DNA from: SZUA-265 sp966249405
Lineage (GTDB): Bacteria > Myxococcota_A > Polyangia > Polyangiales > Polyangiaceae
Length of the DNA: 11,250 nt
Assembly (NCBI GenBank): GCA_966249405.1
Contig: CBINDO010000277.1
Span: 1 to 11,250 of the forward strand
Direction: 5' to 3'
Of this stretch, positions 1 to 6,527 are shown in pieces. How positions within the stretch are numbered: the first letter of the stretch is position 1; the number at the start of each line of letters is the position of its first letter. The notes below the pieces were generated by a model, which worked only from the letters and a program-made list of their open reading frames with translations, did not search any database and was not told the origin of the DNA. Both the position numbers and the translations under genes were made by a program.

Positions 1-977
1 CGCGTCTGGTCGCGCATGGCCCGGGCGTGTGCGGTCGCCAAGAAAGCCAGCTGGGGATCGGGCCGCAGAGGCGGTAACTTTTCGGACGCCCTGGCTCGGT
101 TGACCATTTGGACTAGTCGCGTCGGGTCGCAAGCGTGAGTAGCGCAGGACGCGTCTTCTCCCGGAGCGACCGATTGCTCCGGGGCGCTCGGCAAGTCCGT
201 CTCGACGAAGACCTCGATTTCCGAAACCGGACGCGGGCCGCCCGAAACGGTCGGTAGCAGTTGCAGCAACCAGCGGCCGGGGGACGCGAGTGGCACTCTG
301 GCCCGCACTCGGTTGCCCGAGGTCAGCTGGACAGGGACGTTGTGCGGTGCGCCATGGGGACCGAGCACGAGCAACGAGACCTGCGAAGCCTCGACGTGCA
401 GCTTCGCCTCGAGCGTCAACCACTGACCGACGCGAGCGCGGCGCGGAACGGGTGAGACGTCGGCAAGGACGTCGGCAACGACGGCGACCGCGTGTACCGT
501 CCCAGCCGCAGACGAAAAGCTCACGCCGCAGCGCCGATTCGTCGCCGCCGGCAGGCTCGTCACCCAATCGGCGAGCGCTTGTTCGACGTTGGAGCGGTCC
601 TGACCGGTGGCTGCCCAGGATCGTACCCACACGTACGGAAGGCCTTCGGCTCTCAGCTCGAACGTGAGTTCATCCGATGAGGGCAGGCGTGACGTGCGGT
701 TGTATACTTCGAGCGCGACCGCAGCGACCCGGCGCAGTCCCAGGTCATGGGCCCCGCAATTGATCCCGGTCTCCGGGTGCGGGTCCGGCCGAGGCGACGC
801 CGTGAACCGTTCGACTCGCGGCGCGCTGACGGCGGCGGGCGCGGCCAGCGCACTTGGGACGACCGGTCGCGGCGGTTGTTGGCAAGCAAAGGTGACCAAC
901 GTCAAGGCTACGCTCGCCCAACGGCTCGATGGCAGGCCGCGGCGCGGGGCTTGCTCCTTGGCCCGCGGCCGCCTCAT
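1..977 (-). CDS. CAP/SCP-domain lipoprotein, C-terminus beyond the left edge (partial)
   Basis: The minus-strand frame is open without a stop from an ATG at 977 to base 1, giving 325 visible residues; the rest lies outside the window. The N-terminus is basic, then hydrophobic (about residues 20-31), and ends in TFAC with Cys32, a loose lipobox, so a membrane-anchored envelope lipoprotein is likely. Residues about 40-280 form a region I do not recognise, with beta-rich stretches and an Ig-like feel around 180-260. From about residue 286 the sequence reads RLVQMVNRARASEKLPPLRP and then AHARAMRD, the typical opening of the CAP/SCP/PR-1 superfamily, with His317 at the position of the conserved CAP histidine. 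Bacterial CAP proteins are mostly secreted or surface proteins of unclear biochemistry. The start codon overlaps the stop of the upstream membrane-protein gene as ATGA, so the two are probably translationally coupled. The CAP assignment is fairly firm; its role is unknown. Confidence 0.8.
   Translation of the reverse strand, partial: MRRPRAKEQAPRRGLPSSRWASVALTLVTFACQQPPRPVVPSALAAPAAVSAPRVERFTASPRPDPHPETGINCGAHDLGLRRVAAVALEVYNRTSRLPSSDELTFELRAEGLPYVWVRSWAATGQDRSNVEQALADWVTSLPAATNRRCGVSFSSAAGTVHAVAVVADVLADVSPVPRRARVGQWLTLEAKLHVEASQVSLLVLGPHGAPHNVPVQLTSGNRVRARVPLASPGRWLLQLLPTVSGGPRPVSEIEVFVETDLPSAPEQSVAPGEDASCATHACDPTRLVQMVNRARASEKLPPLRPDPQLAFLATAHARAMRDQT
974..977 (-). other. ATGA stop/start overlap between two minus-strand genes
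   Basis: On the minus strand the bases read ATGA: the TGA (976-974) ends the flippase-like gene and the ATG (977-975) starts the CAP-domain lipoprotein. This arrangement is typical of translational coupling and is the main reason for choosing 977 as the start of the CAP gene. Confidence 0.8.
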
Positions 978-2098
978 GACTTCGAAGGCACCTCCGCTCG
1001 GATTGGCGAGCGTCGCACCAGCCAGAGCCCGACCGCGCCGCCGAGCAGGTGCGCCCCAATCTGCGAGGCGTAGCTGAGGAAAACGACCAACGCACCGTCG
1101 GTGAGGACTTGAGACGTTGGGAAGTACAAGACCAGGCCAACGTAGCCCGACAGCTGAAACGCGCCGAACTGACCCGGTCCGGCAGGCAGTAGCGAGCCCA
1201 ACGCTTGCAGTCCTATCATCACGCCCGCTTGCGACAGCGAGGCCTCGAAACCCAGGCCTCGCAACAGCGTCCAGTGCGCTACGATCAACGTGCCCCAAAA
1301 CAACAAATTGTCGAGCGCGAAGCCGACTCCGAACCCCTCGCGGAGGGTACCGAAACCCTGGGCGAGGCGGGTCACGAGCGCCGTGGCCACCTTGGTCAAC
1401 TCGACCGAGATGCGATCGAGGACCTTGGGCAACGTGGTGAGCACGAACCTGCGACTCAGCCACAACACGCTCATCGCGACGAGCGCCACGCCGAACACGA
1501 TTGGGCCCAACATCACCACACGCGGCGCCGCTGCGACGGGCAACGGGACGTCACCCAGGTGGTCCGGTAGCGGGTCGACGGTAGGCGCGAGGAGCAAGCC
1601 GATTGCCGCCCACAGCGAGATCGTCAAGCCATCGACGACTCGCTCGGCGACGAGGCTGCCCAACGCCTCGAGAAAACCGACGACGCGCGTGCGGGCGATC
1701 AACAGGGGCCGGACGAACTCGCCCAGGCGGAATGGTGCGGCCAACGCGGCAAGGTATCCGAGTAGCCCGACGCCGACGGTGTGGGCGGTGTCCAACCGAG
1801 GTGCCAGAGGCCGCAAGAGATGGACCCACCTACGGCAGCGGATCACGTGGGCCAACGTAACGAGGGCGAGGTTCGCCAACCAGACACTGGCCGGTAAGCG
1901 AGACCACTCCTCTGCGCTGGGGACGAGAGGTAAACCGGCTTGCCTGAACCACCAAACGAACCCCGCAGCGATGACCAAGGAGGCCAAGACTTTGAGCCAC
2001 CGATGGCGCGGTGTTTTTGGGAACGTCGAGGGGAGTCCTTGAGGTGGTAAATTCACGGAAAGGGCGAGTGCCGTCGCGGCATTGGGGCGATTGGGCAC
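974..2098 (-). CDS. Flippase-like membrane protein, LPG-synthase TM / YbhN / UPF0104 family
   Basis: This 374-residue polytopic protein has about eight hydrophobic segments, for example around residues 35-50, 72-86, 107-122, 160-172, 195-214, 264-279 and 335-361. Family landmarks are RLGEFVRP at 124-131, AERVVDG at 151-157 and LPAGPGQFGAF at 304-314, which match the conserved blocks of the lysylphosphatidylglycerol synthase TM-region family (PF03706). Family members resemble the lipid-flipping half of MprF and AglD/YbhN proteins; no soluble aminoacyl-transferase domain is attached here, so lipid or glycolipid translocation is the likely general role and the substrate is unknown. The first possible start is GTG 2098; another GTG at 2056 would remove 14 residues, and neither has a strong Shine-Dalgarno sequence, so the start is uncertain. 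It is divergent from the guanine deaminase gene (58 bases apart) and overlaps the CAP-domain gene by 4 bases, implying a two-gene operon. Confidence 0.88.
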   Translation of the reverse strand: MPNRPNAATALALSVNLPPQGLPSTFPKTPRHRWLKVLASLVIAAGFVWWFRQAGLPLVPSAEEWSRLPASVWLANLALVTLAHVIRCRRWVHLLRPLAPRLDTAHTVGVGLLGYLAALAAPFRLGEFVRPLLIARTRVVGFLEALGSLVAERVVDGLTISLWAAIGLLLAPTVDPLPDHLGDVPLPVAAAPRVVMLGPIVFGVALVAMSVLWLSRRFVLTTLPKVLDRISVELTKVATALVTRLAQGFGTLREGFGVGFALDNLLFWGTLIVAHWTLLRGLGFEASLSQAGVMIGLQALGSLLPAGPGQFGAFQLSGYVGLVLYFPTSQVLTDGALVVFLSYASQIGAHLLGGAVGLWLVRRSPIRAEVPSKS

Positions 2099-2139
2099 AC
2101 GCTGGCGGCCCGGGCGCGACCTTACGGCTTGAGGCGACG

Positions 2140-2144
2140 AGGAG
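2140..2144 (+). promoter_or_regulatory. Putative ribosome binding site for guanine deaminase
   Basis: AGGAG lies 12 bases upstream of the TTG at 2157. The spacing is a little long, but no better site precedes the alternative GTG codons at 2190 and 2193, so it favours the TTG start. Confidence 0.45.
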
Positions 2145-2156
2145 CAACCATCCAGC

Positions 2157-3509
2157 TTGAAAAACGCGGCTCAACACGGGTACGCATCGGTGGTGACATC
2201 GAGCCATGGCGATTCGAGGACGTTCGGGCTGCGCGGATCGTTGCTCGACTACGTCGGCGATCCAAGCTTAGACCCCCACCACGCCCGGGTCGAGGCGGAC
2301 GGGCTGTTGATCGTCGGCGATGGCAAGGTCGTCGACCGCGGGTCGTTTGCCGATGTATCGGCGCGCCATCCGCAGGTGCCGGTCGAATCCGTGTCGGGCA
2401 AACTGATCTGTCCCGGGTTCATCGATGCTCACGTTCACTACCCGCAGCTGGGAGTGATCGCCAGTTACGGGCACCAGCTGCTCGATTGGCTACGCGAGTA
2501 CACCTTTCCCCATGAACTCGAGTTTGCCGACCCTGCGCTCGCCGGCGAGCGTGCGCGGCGCTTCGTCCGGGAGTTGTTGCGGCATGGCACTACGAGCGCG
2601 CTTTCGCTGTGCACCGTGGCGCCCGAGTCCGTCGATGCCCTAGGGGAAGCGGCGCTGGAGCTCGATCTGCGTTTGATCTTCGGCAAAGTGCTGATGGACC
2701 GCCATGCGCCCGAGGGACTGCTCGACACACCCGAGCGCGGCTACGACGAGTCGGCGTCGTTGATAGCCAGATGGCACGGACGCGGCCGCTTGCAGTACGC
2801 GATCACGCCGCGTTTTGCCGGCACCTCGAGCCCTAGGCAACTGGCTTTGGCTGGCACGCTCAGGCGTGAAAACCCGAGCGTCTACGTGCACACGCATTTG
2901 GCCGAGAACCGAGCCGAGGTCGCTTGGATGAGGGAGCTCTTTCCCGAGCGCGAGCACTACACGGACGTGTACTCTCACTATGGTCTCTTGGGCCCGAGAT
3001 CGATATTGGCCCATGGTGTTCACTTGAGTCATGCTGAGCTCCGCTTGCTGGCCGACACGGAGTCGGTGATCGCGTTTTGCCCGTCGTCGAATTTGTTCTT
3101 GGGCAGCGGCTTGTTCCCACTCACGCGCGTCCAGCAGTACGGCGTGCGGGTCGCGCTCGCGACGGACGTCGGTGCTGGCACCAGTTTGTGCCACTTGCGA
3201 ACTTTGGCGGACGCCTACAAGGTGCTCCAACTTCAGCAGAGCCCGTTGGGTGCACACGCGGGTTGGTACCTGGCTACGCTCGGGTCGGCGCGGGCGCTCT
3301 CCCTCGATGAACGGGTCGGGAACTTCGAGCCGGGGCGTGAAGCCGACTTCCTCCTCCTGGACTGGGAGCAAGTTCCGGTTTTGAACGAGCGCGTACGCCG
3401 CGCCGAGTCCTTCGGAGACATGCTCTTCGCCCTCATGACGTTGGGCGACGAACGCTGTATTGCGCGCACTTACGTCGCAGGTCATTGCCGGTATCGACGC
3501 GACGGCTGA
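2157..3509 (+). CDS. guaD: Guanine deaminase
   Basis: This amidohydrolase-superfamily enzyme would hydrolyse guanine to xanthine and ammonia in the cytoplasm, as part of purine salvage or catabolism. The 450-residue length is normal for the family. Visible motifs are FIDAHVHYPQ with zinc ligands His92 and His94, TPRF at 217-220 (substrate pocket), HTHLAEN at 245-251 with zinc ligand His247 and catalytic Glu250, LAHG with His286, SSNLFLGSG at 310-318, and ATDVGAGTS with metal-binding Asp337. These blocks separate guanine deaminases from other amidohydrolases such as cytosine deaminase or chlorohydrolases. The start is taken as TTG at 2157, preceded by AGGAG; GTG codons at residues 12 and 13 are possible alternatives. 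The gene stands alone, divergent from the flippase-like gene and 127 bases before the next plus-strand gene. No other purine-catabolism gene, such as a xanthine dehydrogenase or permease, is in the window. Confidence 0.95.
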   Translation: MKNAAQHGYASVVTSSHGDSRTFGLRGSLLDYVGDPSLDPHHARVEADGLLIVGDGKVVDRGSFADVSARHPQVPVESVSGKLICPGFIDAHVHYPQLGVIASYGHQLLDWLREYTFPHELEFADPALAGERARRFVRELLRHGTTSALSLCTVAPESVDALGEAALELDLRLIFGKVLMDRHAPEGLLDTPERGYDESASLIARWHGRGRLQYAITPRFAGTSSPRQLALAGTLRRENPSVYVHTHLAENRAEVAWMRELFPEREHYTDVYSHYGLLGPRSILAHGVHLSHAELRLLADTESVIAFCPSSNLFLGSGLFPLTRVQQYGVRVALATDVGAGTSLCHLRTLADAYKVLQLQQSPLGAHAGWYLATLGSARALSLDERVGNFEPGREADFLLLDWEQVPVLNERVRRAESFGDMLFALMTLGDERCIARTYVAGHCRYRRDG

Positions 3510-3636
3510 GCCGGGCTCGCTCCGTGTGACGTCGTGGCGACCGAGTGGCGAGCCATCTCGTGAACCTCGTCGGAATCCAAAAGATCGCGCCTTTCGGGAC
3601 TTTTGCGACGTCGGCGTTGGCACTAGGCTCGAGCTC

Positions 3637-5400
3637 ATGTCCAGTGACAATGGTCTTCGGAGCAGCTCGCGGTTACGCGGTCGAGGGCTCGGCCTGCAGG
3701 GGTTGCCCACGCTCCTGCTGGGGATGTGCGTGGCTGGGGCGGCAGCAGTCGGCGCGTGTGATCGCAGGGCCCAACCGGCTACCAGCGACGTAGCGGCTGC
3801 GGAGGCCAGCACTCCGGCTACCCCGACACTGCGTTTGTACCTCGTCTCCACGTTGGCCGGTGCGATGGAGCCGTGCGGTTGTCGCAAGGACATGTTGGGC
3901 GGGGTGGATCATGCGGCTGCGCTGATCAAACAAGGATCCGCGGAAGCTCCGCACGGTCTGGTGTTGGCAGCTGGGCCGCTGTTCTTCATGGAGCCCGAGG
4001 TGAACGCTGCGAACCTGGCCAAAGATCAACAGGACCGGTGGAAAGCCGACGCGATCGCGAATGCCCTGGCCAAATGGGATCTGCAAGCTTGGTCGCCGGG
4101 GGTGAACGACTTTGGGCGCGGCTCCGAGACGTTGGGCGCGCTGGTGCGTACGAGCGGTTCGGCAATGCTCGCAGCCAACCTCGCCGCGACGGGCGCTGAC
4201 GTCCAAGCCACGCAAGTCGTCGAGAGGGGCGGTGTCAAAGTCGGGATCACGGGTGTGACGGGACTGGGAACCACGGCACTGCGCGTCGGGGCAACCGGCA
4301 CCGAGCAGACCGTCTCGCTCACCGAGAGCAACGCCGCGGCGGCGTTGAAGGCCGCATCCAAGCAACTCGACGAGCAAGGGGTGGCCGTCAAGATTGTCCT
4401 GATCTCCGCGCCGCGCGGTGAAGCGATGCGGATGTTGGAGGCGGTGCCCGAGTTCGACGTGGCCGTCCTCGGTAAAGCCAAGGACGCGGGCGAGAACAAC
4501 GACGCGCCGACGCCTCCTGCTTTGGTCGGTAAGACCCTCGTCGTTCAAGGACCAAATCACCTCCAGGCGATGCCGATCGTCGACCTGTTCATTCGTGGGG
4601 ACAAGTCCGTGCGCGCCGAGTTCGCCGATGCGTCCGGGATCGCGCTCGAAGAACGTCGGAGCACGCTGCAGTCGAGGATTGCAGAGCTCTCGAAACGCAT
4701 CGAGCAGTGGCGCGCCGCGGGGACGATCGCGGCGGCCGACATCGCCGCACGAGAGGCCGATCTCGCCGCGATGCGCAAAGAGTTCGAGAACCTGCCGCAG
4801 CCGTCGGCGCCCAAGAGCGGCAATTACTTCCGTTACCAAATCCGCGAAGTGCGCGAAGGTTTGGGTTCCGAAGCCGAGGTCCTCGAGCGCATTCGCAGTT
4901 ACTACAAGCAAGTCAACGAGCACAATCGCGTGGCGTTCAAAGATCGCAAACCAGTGCCAGCCGAGAAGGGGAAGCCAACGTTTGCTGGCGGGGCCAAGTG
5001 CGAGTCCTGCCACGAGGAGGCTACCGCGTTCTGGAAGACGACCCGGCACGCCGGAGCCTACAAGACGCTCGAAGACGACTTCAAAGAGTTCAACCTCGAT
5101 TGTGTGGGTTGCCACGTAACAGGCTACGAGATGCCTGGTGGTTCGACGGTGACGTTCGTCGAGGGGCTGAAGGACGTTCAGTGCGAGGTGTGCCATTCCG
5201 CCGGTTCGATCCACGTCCGGGAGGAAGACGCCGAGTTCATTACCTTGACTCCGCCGGAGACCCTTTGCAGCAAGTGTCATCACCCACCCCACGTCGCCGA
5301 CGATTGGGATGTCAAAGCGGCGTGGAAACACATCATCGGACCGGGTCACGGTGAGCCGCTGGCCAAGAACGACGCTCCAGCCAAGACGCCTGCACCCTGA
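3637..5400 (+). CDS. Lipoprotein: UshA-like metallophosphatase-fold domain fused to a tetrahaem cytochrome c554-type domain
   Basis: The frame is open from 3460, but ATG 3637 is chosen because it gives a lipoprotein signal peptide (hydrophobic residues 23-40, lipobox VGAC, Cys41); upstream residues overlap guaD and look non-coding. Mature length implies an envelope-anchored protein of 587 residues as precursor. Residues about 65-330 follow the 5'-nucleotidase/UshA fold order: an LVSTLAG strand, EPCGC at 78-82 then LGG at 87-89, AGPLFF at 112-117, GVNDFG at 155-160, the common RGGVKVGITGVTG strand block, and VAVLGKAKD at 275-283. The canonical metal ligands at these places (DxH, GD, GNHE, H, GHxH) are all replaced, so hydrolase activity is doubtful. 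Residues about 338-386 look like a charged coiled coil. Four haem-c sites follow: CESCH 455, CVGCH 489, CEVCH 516 and CSKCH 544, in a cytochrome c554/c-prime-like module. An electron-transfer role is inferred; redox partners are unknown. Confidence 0.85.
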   Translation: MSSDNGLRSSSRLRGRGLGLQGLPTLLLGMCVAGAAAVGACDRRAQPATSDVAAAEASTPATPTLRLYLVSTLAGAMEPCGCRKDMLGGVDHAAALIKQGSAEAPHGLVLAAGPLFFMEPEVNAANLAKDQQDRWKADAIANALAKWDLQAWSPGVNDFGRGSETLGALVRTSGSAMLAANLAATGADVQATQVVERGGVKVGITGVTGLGTTALRVGATGTEQTVSLTESNAAAALKAASKQLDEQGVAVKIVLISAPRGEAMRMLEAVPEFDVAVLGKAKDAGENNDAPTPPALVGKTLVVQGPNHLQAMPIVDLFIRGDKSVRAEFADASGIALEERRSTLQSRIAELSKRIEQWRAAGTIAAADIAAREADLAAMRKEFENLPQPSAPKSGNYFRYQIREVREGLGSEAEVLERIRSYYKQVNEHNRVAFKDRKPVPAEKGKPTFAGGAKCESCHEEATAFWKTTRHAGAYKTLEDDFKEFNLDCVGCHVTGYEMPGGSTVTFVEGLKDVQCEVCHSAGSIHVREEDAEFITLTPPETLCSKCHHPPHVADDWDVKAAWKHIIGPGHGEPLAKNDAPAKTPAP

Positions 5401-5590
5401 GCGGAGAGCCGCGTGTGGGGGCGTCGCCGACCTCGAGTCCGAGCGTTACCAAATTGCCTCTACTCGGCGTCAGTCGCTTGACCGTGGGAAGCGGCCAAAG
5501 GCGAACGGGCCGACAAAGCGTCGGCGGCGCGGCGCGCCGTCTTAATCACCGTGCGCGCGCGTCGTCCTAGTGAGGGAGGAGACGAAAACC
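5401..5590 (+). other. Intergenic region between the phosphatase/cytochrome and regulator-like genes
   Basis: This is the largest gap (190 bases) apart from the window edges. It holds the GGAGGAG ribosome site at its end. A short GCGG/CCGC stem just after the stop lacks a T-run, and a TTGACC at 5478 has no convincing -10 partner at the right distance, so neither a terminator nor a promoter is called with confidence. Confidence 0.5.
5575..5581 (+). promoter_or_regulatory. Strong ribosome binding site deciding a start
   Basis: GGAGGAG lies 9 bases before ATG 5591. It overlaps the region directly after the upstream in-frame GTG at 5570, so it supports translation from 5591 rather than from 5570. 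Confidence 0.8.
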
Positions 5591-6499
5591 ATGAGAGTAT
5601 TGGTGCTCACTGCCGAAGCCGCGCCCGAACTCCGCCATGGGAGAGCCACCGTGACGAAGGGGATCGTCGAGACGCTCGAAAGCGGCCACGTCAGCCACAC
5701 GCTTGTTCATCCAACGCAGCTACTGCGTGAGTTGACGCTCGGTCCGCACGTCGCGTTGCTCGTCGTGGACGCGGAGAGTACGCAACCGTGGCTCGCGGAG
5801 TTGTTCGGTGAGTTGCGGAGACGAGTGTTGGTTCCGAGTCGTCCCGCCGTGGTCGTGATTGGTGAACGCATCGACCTCGCCCTAGCACCTCGCATGTTCG
5901 CGAGCGGAATCATCAACTGGCTCTCGCCTCGTCGAACAGCGCAGCTCTTGGACTACTGGCATTGGGTTTGCTGTCAACACAACGCCGAGATGGGCGGCAA
6001 TGATACGGCGCGCCGGCGTGCCGTGTTGCAACAACAGTGTGCCGGACGAAGCGGCACGTTGGAACTCGGCGATCGACGTCTGCACGCGCGCCTGAAGGTG
6101 AGCGACGGGCGACTAGGCTTTCCTCGGTTCGAGGAGTTCGAGTCTGGCTTTTCGCGAGCGGTGAGACGATTCGTGTCCACGCGGTTCCTCACGACCAAGT
6201 CGCGAGCGACCTCGGGCGCGGAGCCGCGGGGTGACTTGATCTGTCGCGGGCAGTGGGACGAGGTCTTGGTGCGGGACGCCATCGAGCAGTACCTGCAGTC
6301 GACGTTGCGGTGGTTCTTCGGGACGGCGGCGCAGACTCGCTTCGTCGAGTCCGACGTATCGGTGCCTACAGAGTTGCTCTGGCGACCCGACGACTTGGTG
6401 GACGACGGACCGCTTTCGCGTCATGGCCGAACCAAGAGCTTTTCGATGCAGCAGCTGGCACTCGTCGCGAACGACACGGCGCTTGCCGACGTGAGTTGA
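5591..6499 (+). CDS. Probable pseudo-receiver plus PATAN/DUF4388-like protein, function unknown
   Basis: The start is ATG 5591, placed by the GGAGGAG site 9 bases upstream, giving 302 residues. I do not recognise the gene with confidence. Residues 1-125 alternate hydrophobic strands and helices like a response-regulator receiver: MRVLVLT (strand 1), VALLVVDAES (strand 3, Asp60), PAVVVIGE (strand 4), then FASGIINWLSP at 103-113 where receivers usually have an aGA...yl.KP block. The acidic pair after strand 1 and the conserved Lys (here Ser112 before Pro) are missing, so it would not be phosphorylated in the usual way. Residues about 145-195 contain GRSGTLELG and then LKVSDGRLGFPRFEEF, resembling PATAN/DUF4388 domains, which in myxobacteria and other bacteria are linked to receivers and signalling. 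The C-terminal 100 residues include a probable helical stretch (225-245). No signal peptide or membrane segment is seen. It is convergent with the MATE gene, 28 bases away. Gene reality is firm; the domain names are tentative. Confidence 0.75.
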   Translation: MRVLVLTAEAAPELRHGRATVTKGIVETLESGHVSHTLVHPTQLLRELTLGPHVALLVVDAESTQPWLAELFGELRRRVLVPSRPAVVVIGERIDLALAPRMFASGIINWLSPRRTAQLLDYWHWVCCQHNAEMGGNDTARRRAVLQQQCAGRSGTLELGDRRLHARLKVSDGRLGFPRFEEFESGFSRAVRRFVSTRFLTTKSRATSGAEPRGDLICRGQWDEVLVRDAIEQYLQSTLRWFFGTAAQTRFVESDVSVPTELLWRPDDLVDDGPLSRHGRTKSFSMQQLALVANDTALADVS

Positions 6500-6527
6500 C
6501 GGCTGTCGAGCCCCCGGGCGTTGCCGC

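Noticed and set aside
1290..2042. 250-codon plus-strand frame opposite the flippase-like gene
   Set aside because: It is antisense to clear membrane helices and family motifs; its own translation is Thr/Arg/Asn-rich and featureless.
3618..3633. TGGCAC followed by TCGA, resembling a sigma-54 promoter
   Set aside because: The second half is not TTGC and the site ends only a few bases from the start codon, leaving no room for a leader with a ribosome site.
3460..3636. N-terminal extension of the phosphatase/cytochrome frame overlapping guaD
   Set aside because: It would place about 59 polar residues before the signal peptide; ATG 3637 gives a normal lipoprotein.
2640..3893. 417-codon minus-strand frame opposite guaD
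   Set aside because: It spans the end of guaD, the gap and the signal peptide of the next gene, with no domain-like content.
3673..5349. Long open frame on the minus strand opposite the phosphatase/cytochrome gene
   Set aside because: It is antisense to a gene with four CxxCH motifs and a lipobox; the translation is Arg/His-rich with no recognisable domain, as expected for a shadow in GC-rich DNA.
6500..6527. Possible shared terminator between convergent genes
   Set aside because: Only a CCCGGG palindrome and short GC matches are seen, with no T-run; too weak to call.
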